From NCBI GenBank assembly GCA_003988855.1, contig QYAI01000001.1:248001-312000 (forward strand): 64,000 bases of DNA, in the 5' to 3' direction. Made by a program: the position numbers and the translations under genes. Origin of the DNA: Arachnopeziza araneosa (lineage: Eukaryota; Ascomycota; Leotiomycetes; Helotiales; Arachnopezizaceae). Below are positions 1 to 11,200 of this stretch, in pieces. Every line of letters starts with the position of its first letter. Position 1 is the stretch's first letter. The notes under the pieces are model-generated. The model worked only from the letters and a program-made list of their open reading frames with translations. It searched no databases and was not told the origin of the DNA.

Positions 1-1
1 A

Positions 2-529
2 ACGAATTCTACAGCTACTCGTCCAAAGGACCCTATTGACTTGGGCGCACATCACCATCGTACCTCGAGTACGACAAGTCAGCCTTACATGCCTGGATTC
101 CGCGCCCGAAGACCTAGTAGCCCACCATTAAAAAGCTTTAGCCAGTCGACTCCTGAAGATATCAATACTAACTCGAAATACGGCCAAAATCCGTCTTCCA
201 GCTTTGCCACGTCCTCTTTCACGCCGAGCTCCTTTGGCTCAAACCCAGATAATATGCCCCCACCGCCAGGGCCGCCCCCTCCGCGAATGAGAGATGATCG
301 CCCATACAGGCGAGGCGTAGACGAAGACGTCCGATTTCCTGGCGATCTAAATAGTCCTCGAGATGCCGAGAAATGGGACCGCATGCAGGAAAGTCGAGGA
401 GATACCGAGCGTTATATTCCCTACGAGCGCGGAACTATCGATCCCAGGGACGTACGAGGTGCGCCTGCTGAGGAGTGGTATAGAGATAGAAAAGGCAATG
501 ATTATGATCCTTACAGGAGATATGCATGA
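2..529 (+). CDS. C-terminal part of an unidentified proline-rich protein (5' truncated by window edge)
   Basis: The frame is open from base 2, without an in-frame ATG at the edge, to a TGA at 527-529, so this is the 3' end of a gene that begins left of the window. The residues are low complexity: Ser/Pro/Thr-rich at first, then a PPPPGPPPPR stretch, then a highly charged Arg/Asp/Tyr-rich tail ending DPYRRYA. No catalytic motif, membrane segment or zinc-binding pattern is visible. The composition suggests a disordered C-terminal region, perhaps of an RNA-binding or signalling protein, but I do not recognise the family. It is convergent with the Dicer gene that follows. Confidence 0.6.
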   Translation, partial: TNSTATRPKDPIDLGAHHHRTSSTTSQPYMPGFRARRPSSPPLKSFSQSTPEDINTNSKYGQNPSSSFATSSFTPSSFGSNPDNMPPPPGPPPPRMRDDRPYRRGVDEDVRFPGDLNSPRDAEKWDRMQESRGDTERYIPYERGTIDPRDVRGAPAEEWYRDRKGNDYDPYRRYA

Positions 530-1056
530 GCAATGCAAGAAGGGACGGGGAGAACATCGAAATGGCTTTCATAAATTGATGAGTTAGCAAGTGATACCAA
601 CAGCGCAAGATATCCCATTTGTTTTGGTTTTGGTTTTGGTTTTTGGACTTGTACAGAGGAGTTTAGTAAGGCATTGGAATTATGGATGGTTGCTTGTTAG
701 ATACAGTATCTTGTAGCTCAATTATGACTGTAGTATCGTTCTATCACGAGTGTCTAGTTCACCTAGAAATTGGAAGATGCTTGCTGTTAGTATAGATATG
801 CTTGTACAGTACAATAGCCTTCATCAGTCATTTTATTTGAAGAAGCTTACAATTCCAAGATGTCTATCCACCAAGTGATGCAATAAGGAACGACGCATTT
901 CTCTATCGAATTTACTTCAACAGATATTTTCTTGGGCAGTTAGTTTATCACGAATTGCTGTAATCCTAGTAGTTCGTGATGTACAAATCAAGATGCGAGA
1001 GTGGTGAAATTCAATTATTGACCTGGAGCTATCTTTGAAGATTCAGCTGCCGCTAC
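530..1056. other. Convergent 3' intergenic region
   Basis: About 530 bases lie between two convergent stop codons and should hold both 3' UTRs. A short T-rich repeat of GTTTTG-like units sits at about 621-645. I see no RNA gene or ORF of note. Confidence 0.5.
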
Positions 1057-4000
1057 TCATTCCAAGTTGATGTCATGAACACTCTCCATGCCAGTCATTT
1101 CAGAGTCAGAGTCAGCGGTAGCAGTGACATCCTTACTCTTCTGCTTCTCCTTCTCCTTCCTATCATGCAATATCTTTACCGCTTGTGCCGCTGCCCTCAC
1201 TTGAACCTCTGTTCTGTTTAGGCCGCCGCCCACGCGCACGATTTCTTCGCCACCAACCTCAATTACACAGCACAATTCATGGCCTTCTTCATCTTGGTTC
1301 AAGGCTTTTTCGGTGGTGAGGATATACTTGACCTTCTGCTGCTCAGCGAGGATGCCGACTTCTTCCTTGGGGTGGAGAACGTGTACATCATCTTGGATGA
1401 TGCGTCGAAGGTAGGGCAGGATTCCTATCCTCTCCGCTACCGCTGCACAGGTTTCGAAAGATCCGGAGTCGATCCATACAGCGCCGATGATAGACTCGAC
1501 AATATCAGAATAGAATTTTGGTCCCCCAATACTAGCGAGCAGAGCCCAGGGAACGGATGTACCCTTTTCAAGAGCGAGGAGAATCTCTTCACGAACAGGA
1601 GCGTAGCGATTTTGGGTGCCAGCTTGCATCCGTCCGATCTCAGGCGACCCGTGGCGCATAAATTTCCACAGAGGAGTTGGAACCATCTTTGAGCTCTCTC
1701 TGAACTTTGCAATGCCATCTTCTAGGTTCTCATTGTTAGGCTTAATGTCTATGATTTCTTGCTCGATTTTCATTTCCATGCACCTAACGGTCAGGAATTC
1801 GGCGTTGACAACAGCCGTGCGTATGCTATGCATCTGAGTATGAGATAGATCGTATAACAACATAGCAGTAACCACGATGTGGTCAAGGATGGCATCACCT
1901 AAGAACTCCAAACGCTCAAAAGATCCAGATCCGCTTTTGTATGAGCCATGCGTTACTGCTTCAATCAACAGTCCCTTCTTACTGAAACTGTAATCTAGAA
2001 GCTTTTCAAGCGGTTCGAGAGTGGGTGGTAAAGGAGTATCTAGAAACCTCCCAAAGAGAAGATCTTGTTGATGTTCAAGTGTTTGCCAATCAATCTTAGG
2101 GATGAAAACTTGTAAGCACCTCAACGCTTTTGCAATACCCCCGTCGATCATTGCGGCACCTAGATGAGGCTTCAAGTTAGTGATACTCTTCTGACTATCT
2201 CACATGGTAAGAGTTATAACTTGTTATGTCGGAAGTATTTCTAGCAGGTATATCTTGCAGGAAAAATTCCCTAGGGAAAATATCTTACCAACAAGTGCCT
2301 CGACTACATCTGCTAGGACTTTAGAAGACATCTGTCGTTTTGCATTAGTCGATAAATTGAGTGCGTCATCGATGTATAGCGGGCGCCATTTGAGACCAGT
2401 AAAAGCCTTTGTGACTATATAATTCTCCAGTCCAAGATCCAATGCGGCTTTGCAAAGTCTACGATTAGAAACAACTCGATCTTTGGCCATTGAAAGATAA
2501 CCTTCCGGATATAATGGATGCTTGGCCATGAGATAGATAGTAGTGCATAGCTTAAGGACCGAATCACCCAGAAATTCTTGTCGTTGATAGTTAACTGCTT
2601 CATTTGCGCTGGAAGCACAGATTGCAGTCAACACTAAATTTGTATCGGATATCCTCACATGTTGGAGGATATGGTTCGAAAGCTCCTCAGCTATCAAGTA
2701 AATTTCAACGCGTCGCATGATTGAAGGTAGGATCATGCCGAATCGAAAAAACTTGAAAGGAAAGTTGTTCATTGTGCATCTCGTTACTGGCAAGATGATG
2801 GGGTATTCCATCAAAACATGAGGCTCTGGATGGAGGAAGTCGGCGCGACGAGTGAGCTTTTTCACAGAAATATGTGGTAAAGTATCAGGGGTTTCCTCGT
2901 ATTGTTGATATGGAGTTTGCACATCTTCAAAAGGCGGGCGTCGAGGAAGAAGTTTCTGGAAGATATAACGCTTCTCGGGTTCCAGACTGTCTGTCACTAA
3001 TCCAGCATTATCCGCAGGCAAGAAGTCAGCTGGAATTGGTTGTGTCCCTTCTAAGGTCAGAAAATTCTCGTCGTCAGCCAAAACTGGCATTATGAAATCT
3101 TTCGTCAAAATGGGGAACCGATACCCAAATGTCGATTCTAACAGGAAATTGGTGGCTTTTTGAGCCTTTACAATGGATGTGAGGTCAAATGATTCGGGAT
3201 TTGTAGTAAAATCAACTAATAATTGAGTTTTTGTATCCCAGAAAATAGAGAACCGAGGAATGACTCCAACTTTTCGGGGAAAGAGGATTTGAAAGTTTGC
3301 TCCCTTGAAGGACACATTCTGGGAGTAGGGACTGGCAACCAATTCGTTCCATTCCTCAGCTATGTTGATCCACGGGTTCAGAACTTCGTTCACTGTCCTC
3401 ATCGAAGCACGAGTATCAGATGCCTTTGTATCAGAATCTTCCAGGCGGTCATCTCTCTTGAAAAGAGGTAAGAGATTTTCAGAGATCAACTTCGCCTTAT
3501 AGAGTCCGATGTACGCCTCGAACGAGGCATCTCTGATGGCATTCTTTTCGCTTTTCCATGACTGTTTGCTCTCTGCTGTCCGCACCGATTCATGTACGGA
3601 AAGTGGGAGAATAACACTTGCACGGATACGACCAGTGGAATCTTTATCGCATATAAATTCAGGCCGTAGATCGATATATCGATTTGGGAGGGTAGCACAG
3701 AAGTGATAGAGATGAGAGACTGAGTTAAACAGATCAAGAATTGCCCCTGTCTTAGCTACTGTGAAGCTTCTGTGATTCTCTTCATCAGCGGCTTCTTCAA
3801 CCAAAACTTCTTCCAATATCCTCATATCATCTTCGTATACGGCTCTCATATCCTTTTCGCATTGCTCGAAATCGCTGAATTTGTCGTTCACCGGGTCGAT
3901 AAGCATAATCAGTCGAGAATCCTGCTGTCTAGCTCGACCACGTCTTTGAACAAAACTTGTCAAATTTGAAGGCTTTTGAAAGCAAATTACCACGTTGCAA

Positions 4001-6289
4001 GCAGGAATATCAACCCCTTCTTCCTAATCCCAAGATCCCAGTGTCAGTACAGCTCATTTGTATAATTGGACAGTAGAGCTACATAATTCTGGAGCCATTC
4101 AGACATTCGCATTAGGCCTACCATCAAAAGCTGATGAGAAATTTGGAATAACCCGAGGAACAACATTAAACAGGGTCTATGTCTCCGAGAAGACGGGACT
4201 TACGAGTACGCTAGTAGCAATGACGAGATTTATTTTCCTTGATTTAAACTGAGATAGTGCGTTTTTGCTCGAATCCAAGTCGATGAGCCCTCCTATGGTT
4301 TGAGAGCGACTGTCGTGACTTGAAGAACCAATTACAGCCTCAACTCTAAATATTTCTCGAGTAAGAGCTACCAACAAATCAGTAAGTGATCATGTTGCTT
4401 TAGAAGGAGAGAGATAAGGGTTTGGAAAACAAGTCTTCAACTTCACTGCTGCCGTAGGGGAAACAGAAGATTAATTTGAAGATAAGCCTTACGGTGTACG
4501 GAGATGAGTTCTGCAAGGCAGGCTGCTACGGCTCTTTCCGTAACGAATATGATCCCAGAGATATCTTTCTTCTCATTTTCCTGGAGAAGGACCCCCAGCA
4601 ATTTATTCACTTTGTCAGAGACAGGTGGCGTTTCGGCAGGATCAAGAGAGGTTGTACCGGCGATTCTAACTTGCTTCAGCGTCTTCGCAAGGTATTCTCT
4701 CTCGGCGGCAGGGGTGTCCCATAGTCCCAGCATACTTTCTCGACCGGCTGCAACAGTGTTGTCCACAACTTTTGAGATATAGTAGTCCGCAGCCCACCCT
4801 CCTAAAATTATATTAATAAAAGGCAATTAGTTGTAGTGGTGCCTTCTTCTTACCTAGTTCCCTGCAGATGGTCAAAGCTGTGGCGTAAAATGCCTTCATC
4901 TGAGAACGGGACCGAGTTTTAAGGTTTAGTCGAACCTTTGTAAGAGCCCTGATGCTGCGATCATCATCGGCTTGTAGCAAACTAATGTAATATGGATCTT
5001 CAGTGATTTTGAGGGATCTGAGAGCTTCTTCTAGGCTTGTAAGCGACTTTGTATAGCCACTAAGCAAGTTCTCAGAAGGGAGAGATTGATAATGGAGGAG
5101 AGAGAGTTTTGGCAGTTTGACAGCAAGTCTTAATTCTGCTCGATGTTTTTTGGGTGTCCTAGAGATGGCGGCTAACGTCTGCTCAATATTCTTGATCGAT
5201 GTAACTTTATCGTTCATTACTGGACTGGCTGTAAGTCCAAGGATATGAGGTAATGTTGGTTGCAAATTCTTTGCCTTCTGGCTATGATAGAAGAGTTGCA
5301 TGATCCTTGCTCCTGGTGATTTTTTCACACAGTTATGAGCTTCGTCAAAAATTATGAGAGATATAGACTCAATTTTTACGAAAGCATGCGTGAGGGCATG
5401 CAGCAAAATGTCTACTAGAAAGTCAATAATTGATATTCACAATCTGATAGGGAGAGAGGGCTAAACATTCTTGAAAATGTTTCAAAAGATGAACAGGTCT
5501 AATTATTCCGAGACAACTTCTAAGCTTTTGGCAGACGGAGTGTAAAAGCATATGACAATTTGAAATGAACTTTTACCATATGTGCATACTACAATCTTAA
5601 CATTCTTTAATACGGCGTCCCATAGCCTTTGTTCTGACCACAAGTCAACGCTAAAATCACAACAAGTCAGCATTTGCTTTATTTCGACTTCAACGAGCAC
5701 TTACTTATCTGCACCACTGAGGAACTTGGTGACCACAGAACTAATCTGTGTTTTGATATATTCGTACTGCTGTGAGCAAAGGATCACCTTAGGAGCTAGG
5801 AACCAGATCCTCTATACGGGATTAGAGGGACAACGTATGGTCGGGAGGAAAAGAATAAACCTGGTGTGGTTGCATTCGCTCTAATTCATAGACCATACGC
5901 ATAACAGCTCTAAGTTGTAATTTAGGTATGAGTCAATGAAAAAGGCAATGGATATTTGAAAAGCTCACATGTGTGTTTTGCCAGAACCAGTGTCCATCTG
6001 CAAAACCATCAAAAGTGGAACCAAAATTTGAGTATTGAAGACTTACAGCAATAATAATGTTGCGATTCAAGCTTTCTTGAAACATTTCCGTCTGATACGG
6101 CCTAGGTTTTATGCTGGGAGAGCCATCTTCCAGAGTAAGAGGAATGGGAGATTCATCGTCGACCAGGTCATCAATCACGCTCTCTTCGACCACTAGTTCT
6201 GGAATATTAACGGTGGGGAATATGTCCTCATCCACAGGGTCCAGGAAAGTCTTGGAGAGTTCAGAGGATGTTCCGCTGCTGTGAGCCAT
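1057..6289 (-). CDS. DCL2: Dicer-like protein 2 (ribonuclease III / DExH helicase)
   Basis: RNA-silencing endonuclease that cuts dsRNA into small RNAs; fungal Dcl2 is known for antiviral RNAi. I place ten exons, from the start: 6289-6047, 5997-5969, 5909-5861, 5811-5705, 5650-5577, 5411-4854, 4801-4493, 4367-4204, 4023-2289, 2159-1057. All phases match and give about 1456 aa with no break. Domains in order: helicase with Walker A TGSGKTH (about residues 84-90), DEAH box (about 190-193) and motif VI QRRGRAR (about 537); a Dicer dimerisation (DUF283) region; RNase III-a with EFLGDSVL (about 994) and ADVVEALVG; RNase III-b with LEFLGDAIL (about 1173) and DIVESIIGA; then a divergent dsRNA-binding-like C-terminus. 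No clear PAZ domain is seen. Both RNase III signatures keep their acidic residues, so the enzyme looks active. The start MAHSSG at 6289 is preferred; an in-frame codon upstream is less likely. Confidence 0.95.
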
Positions 6290-6523
6290 CCTAGCTCGAG
6301 ATGTGCTGACGGTGGAAACGCGAAGGAAGTGGGCAGTTCGTTTGTACATGTGTTTCGAGGAAGGCGGCCAATCAGCTTGGGTTCTTGCGGCTTCCTCCGC
6401 AAGATCTGCTGTCTTCGAAAAGAAGCACAGTCCGGTAATGGAACCTTTCCTCTCTCAGTCGACGTATATTATCTATTATCTGCACTCGGATAACTCTAGA
6501 TAATTGAATCTTGGCAACTCATT
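6290..6523. promoter_or_regulatory. Shared divergent promoter region between DCL2 and the 2H phosphoesterase gene
   Basis: Only 234 bases separate the two start codons, which face away from each other, so both 5' UTRs and promoters must lie here. I recognise no specific operator; the divergent geometry is the evidence. Confidence 0.55.
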
Positions 6524-7321
6524 ATGCCTCCAACCCCGCTGACACATTTTCTTTGCATTCCGCTCGTAACCACCGCCTCGCGTGCCAATCTTCAAAAGAC
6601 CCTCTCTACTTTCAGGGAAAGCGTGGCAACTCTGCGAACGCCGGAGATTCCTCATGGCATACCGGACGGAGCAGTTCGACCTTTAGGGACATTGCATCTA
6701 ACACTAGGCGTCATGAGTTTGGTAACACCAGAGAAGGTGGAGAGCGCACTGAAGCTTTTGAAGGAGCTCGACCTCTGTAAACTTCTGTCAGATACAAACC
6801 CTAGGAATCCTCATAAAGAGGGGATAAACCAAACAAATAATAAGCCTTCGGAAACTCAAGCAATACCTTCCGCTTCTAACGCCCTCTCTGTGGATGCTAG
6901 GCCCCCTCCATTGACAATGACCTTGAAAGGCTTATTGAGTATGCACGCACCATCAAAGACCTCAATACTATACGCCTCTCCTGTGGATGAAGATCTTCGA
7001 TTGATGTTTTTCTGTCAAAAGCTCAGAGAGATCTTCACGACTGCGGACTTGGTAGAAAAAGAGAATCGGCCTCTACTTCTTCATGCAACCATTGTTAACA
7101 CGGGCTATCTTCCTCGACAAAGAAGCAAAGGTTCTGGGCATGGGAAAAGCAAGGCTAAATTGACGATTGATTCAAGGGAATTACTGATAGATTACGAGGA
7201 TTTTATATGGATGTCCGACGTAAGGATAGAGAAAGTCGCCATTTGCCGAATGGGTCAAACAAAGAACGAGGTTGGGGAAGAAGAATATCTTGTTGAAGGA
7301 GAAGTTGATCTACCTTGTTAA
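6524..7321 (+). CDS. 2H phosphoesterase, ASCC1/AKAP7 (LigT-like) family
   Basis: Single-exon gene of 265 aa. The two signature motifs of the 2H superfamily are visible: HLT in GTLHLTLGVM near residue 58 and HAT in LLLHATIVNT near residue 190, which supply the paired catalytic histidines. Family members act on 2'-5' or cyclic phosphodiester bonds in RNA or nucleotides; the AKAP7/ASCC1 branch is the closest by overall pattern (fungal members are often annotated as AKAP7 2'5' RNA ligase-like domain proteins). The preceding Leu/Lys-rich helix also fits. The substrate is unknown. It is transcribed away from the Dicer gene across a 234-base gap. An upstream overlapping ORF is in a different frame and is discarded. 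Confidence 0.85.
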   Translation: MPPTPLTHFLCIPLVTTASRANLQKTLSTFRESVATLRTPEIPHGIPDGAVRPLGTLHLTLGVMSLVTPEKVESALKLLKELDLCKLLSDTNPRNPHKEGINQTNNKPSETQAIPSASNALSVDARPPPLTMTLKGLLSMHAPSKTSILYASPVDEDLRLMFFCQKLREIFTTADLVEKENRPLLLHATIVNTGYLPRQRSKGSGHGKSKAKLTIDSRELLIDYEDFIWMSDVRIEKVAICRMGQTKNEVGEEEYLVEGEVDLPC

Positions 7322-7683
7322 AGATTTAGCTCTTGTGTATATGAATCTCGTTGAGCTGCCATTCATTACATATGCAGGTAGTGGCGGGTCAAAATGTATC
7401 CCATTTCTTAGGTTGCATCTGCAAATAACGCAGAGGAAGAATTCACCATTCATCTTGCTCCTCTCAAGCACCGCGATACCTCGAGGAGACTGAGGCCACC
7501 TGTGAAACACCACATGCCATGCCATAAGAGATAACCGTACTTCTAGCGCCAGAATGGAAGGAGCTCTGTCGTAAGAGAAGCTGCTGCTCAAGCCTGAACT
7601 TCAATGTCGCATGTGATCCAAGGCAGACCTTTGCTTAAGCCTAAGGAAGACCAGGGCGATAATGTCCAAAATGCGGTTTCCAT
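7322..7683. other. Convergent 3' intergenic region
   Basis: It lies between the stop of the 2H phosphoesterase gene and the stop of the Ypd1 gene. It should contain both 3' UTRs. I see no other structure. Confidence 0.45.
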
Positions 7684-8274
7684 CTAGCTCGCAAAGAACT
7701 TCTTCAATACCTTCTCAACCTCTGCATACTCCTCCTTGACGGCGGCTAGGGTCTCTTTGATGCGGGCCAAGCAAAGGCTCTCATCGGGCTCATCTGTAGT
7801 ACCTGCCTCGTCTCTCTTCTGTCCATAATGTTGGATTTTTTCGCAGCTATCCTTGACTTTGGTGAGACCAAGAGTTGCGGAAGATCCCTTCAAAAAGTGA
7901 CCTAGGGAGGACAGCGTAGCAAGGTCGCCCGCCTCACTATAACGCCAGTATTCGACGATCAGCATCCACTCGAGAGATTCGGTGCTACTCCTAGAAATGC
8001 GCCAACTCACAGTGCCTCGTCCATCTTCTTGAAGGTCTGTTCAGCCTGCTCGAAGAAACCAAAGACAATGGACTTGCTGAAGTCGCGCTCGTCCTCCTCG
8101 TCATCCATCTCCAAAATCTGCTCGAAAGTGGCGGCATCAATGCTGTCGCCAAGGTCGGGTAGCCCGACTGAACCCTCCTCGCTCTACGATGTATTCCGTT
8201 AGCAAGGCGCTCCCTTGATTTAGGCAGTGTGGAGTCACCCTATCCTCTACTTCGTGACGTGCGGTGTCAGGCAT
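7684..8274 (-). CDS. YPD1: Histidine phosphotransfer (HPt) protein Ypd1
   Basis: Phosphorelay intermediate that carries phosphate from hybrid histidine kinases to response regulators such as Ssk1 and Skn7 in osmotic and oxidative stress signalling. Three exons: 8274-8239, 8183-8011 and 7936-7684; the phases match and give 153 aa, the usual size. The HPt signature HFLKGSSATLGL holds the phosphoacceptor His and the Lys two residues later; the surrounding helices (DEAGTTDEP loop, then a long C-terminal amphipathic helix) match the family's four-helix bundle. The acidic N-terminal segment DDEEDERDFSK precedes helix A. Nothing is missing. Most ascomycetes carry a single copy, so this is likely the only one. 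Confidence 0.93.
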
Positions 8275-11200
8275 TGTTTCGTTGGTCTCGTGATCCGGGA
8301 TCTTGTCAGGAAGACAGACTCTTGTTTAGAGCGGTCAAGGTCTGAAAGCTCAACGCCCAGGAGCGAGGGGCCTACAAATCTTCAAGAGAGAGGCGCCGCG
8401 AGTGAGTGGGGTAATTTCTCGAGGTGTGGTCACGGAGGAATGAGATTTAGTCGCCGAACAAGCTCTAATTTAGGTAAGTGGCAGGCAAGCGATAAGGTGT
8501 GGAAAGAAACAGACCCAGACAGAAGGACAACAAGAGAGCCACTGACACCAGACTGACGCAGCGGCAGACCCAGAAGCCTCTCCTGCTTGTATCCTGGCAG
8601 AGCAAAGCTGGCTCGCGTTAGTGGCACGAGGAAAGAAGTTCAAAGAAGGACTTGAAACAGTTGTCGGAGGCACGCCGGGCTTCTATTCTGACACGAAGGA
8701 GAGCCAAGCTTGTACTACTCGACAGGTGGGCCCAGAGGAGATGCGGCAGATCGGATGATGGACCTCAGAACCAAGAGCGACAAAGGAGCAAACAGGTCAG
8801 GCCGTTTCTCTACAGCCTATTATTTCTTTGCCCCGACCCAAGCAACCCGCCATCTCAACAAGAGCCATCCTGGCCAGCTTTACCCGATCATGAGGACAAA
8901 ACATGGGCTGGGTTTCACAGACTTTCTGACCGAAGAACCATGACCGACGGCAAGGAAATCCTGAGTGGGCACGGTGCTATCTGCAGACATTCAACAAGCT
9001 CCTCTTCCTGAGCATTGGCATACAAGGTGTGGAAATTCACCACTATTGGCGCACTACATTCCTGCAGGTTCGCCAGCATCAAGTGGTTGGGTGGGTGAGC
9101 TGATGTCCTATCACTTTCCCAGTTGGCTTTGACAGAAAATTTGATGAATGATGTTATGACGCACGCTGCGTGCTAGGGACTGCCTCGACGTCAGCTTGCA
9201 TTAAAGCCAATCTATTCCCTGTCGTGGAAGCGCCACCTGCAGCCCATTCCATTCTGCCCAATACTTTTAACCTCGATGTTGCCATAGGGTCCAGACTCGA
9301 GACCGAGAATGATTTCACAGAATCAATACTCTGCCAATGTATCATCCTATTGTCTCCAGATTTACTTTTGGGAAACGGTCCCTCTCTCCGCTATATCCCT
9401 GGCTCAAATACCCAGTACGTTGATGTTATGTGAGGTATGAGGCTCACGCATCCGAGGAGCGCTATCCCGTGGTTCCTGCGATATACGATTTCCAAGGCTG
9501 GATGCCCAGAGATACAACTACGTCCCTAGACCGCTGAGAGCAGGCCGTCAAAGCTGCCGACATTCCGAGGGGTGTTAGGAAAGCGTCCCCACGGAAGTTG
9601 TCCCTGCACATTGTCGGCGTTTCAATGGTTCGCAACAAATCTCAGCAGCTCGAACAGGAGCCTGGACCCCTATCCTGGTTTAGAATACAGCTTGTTCAGC
9701 GCCACGAGAAGTGTCATGCAGCTGCAATTAGAGCAGCAACACTCCCTTCCTTTTGTTGGAGTTCGATCCCGGCTTGTCTGAGCTCAGAGCGCCTCTTTGG
9801 CCTGGAACAATCCTCAAGGGGTGTGCTTTACGTCCGGAACATTTCTCGAAATACGAGTCTTGTGTTGGGTGGAGTTGAAAAAAGGGAGCGGCGGACCTCG
9901 AAATGTGTATCTATCGAAACCGGGCTCCTCCTTTGCAACAAGACCACTCGATACAAACACTTTAGGTTCAGGTGATCGTTACTTGGCGTGGGATCTATTA
10001 CTTCAAGCAAATTAATCAGCAAACTGCATGCGTCGCTTCGCACTGTCCTAAAGGATCATTATTTAGTATTCCATTTTGGTAAAAAGGCTCCTCTCAAAAT
10101 CAATATCAGGACACCGGACTTTATCCAAATCCTTTTTTCTAAGACACCACCTATTTTCAGTTCTCGAGGGCAGAGGATACATGCGAACGGATTTGAAATT
10201 TAGCTTCGAAGCCTATTGAATCAAAAGATTGTCACTTCATTGGATTAAGGCTATCCCTTTCAGATATAGTCAAATCTAGCGAAAACGAACCCTGACCGGA
10301 CGGCAAATCACACCTTTCGTGCCGAAATCTGAACCCGCAATGATCTTTTATTGTGACATTTTGAGGAGAATTTCCGATTCTTCTTGAAACAGTTTTCTGC
10401 CTGTTGGGTTCGACAGTTTCTCTGGTCTGATCTTCTCGCTTCAATCTTGGGAGCGAAGGCTGTTCGCCAGGAAATTCTTACATCAAGTTCTTGTTTCCGA
10501 TATTAAATGCTGATACTTGTGTATGTGTGTTTTGGCACTTATAAATCAGATGAGCGCCTGATGCTGCATACTTGTGCCAAACACACATCAGATTATCTAT
10601 CCTTGAAAACTGGCCCCAACATATGAATGGATGACGCTGAGATAAGAAGCCATTATTCGCATAAAGTTCTTGAAAATCAACCTGTCTCATTCAAGCCTTA
10701 GATTTGACGTGGAACAACTGGAATTTGTTTTGGGAGTGAGCTAAGAATTCCGGACTGCTAAAGCGGCTTGTTCAAGTCCGGCGTTCATTCGTTTCACATG
10801 AACTTGCTTGACCCTCTTTCCTCTTTGAAAACCCCGGTTATGCTCGTCTGTTGGTCTAGAAGCTTGAGGCTTGGGAACGGAGTTTGCTCCATATGAGGAG
10901 AGATCGACATTCGCTCCACCATTGACCTCATATCTATCCTCAGGGATAGTTGCACAAGAGAGCAAAACTGTCAACCGGAGGAATGCAAAAGTCCAAGAGA
11001 TGGAAAGAAGAGGATGAAGGAGTGCTTCAACAGATGTTGATAAAAGCGAATCCATTTGAGATAAGTAAAGCTTACTTATTTTTTGTTTTACATATCAAGC
11101 GTGCTCATCAACATTACGATCATTGGTCTTAAGATTAGCAAGTACTAAAATTCTCCAGAGCTTAAATAATACACATTCACTGGGTAACTATACTTCTATC

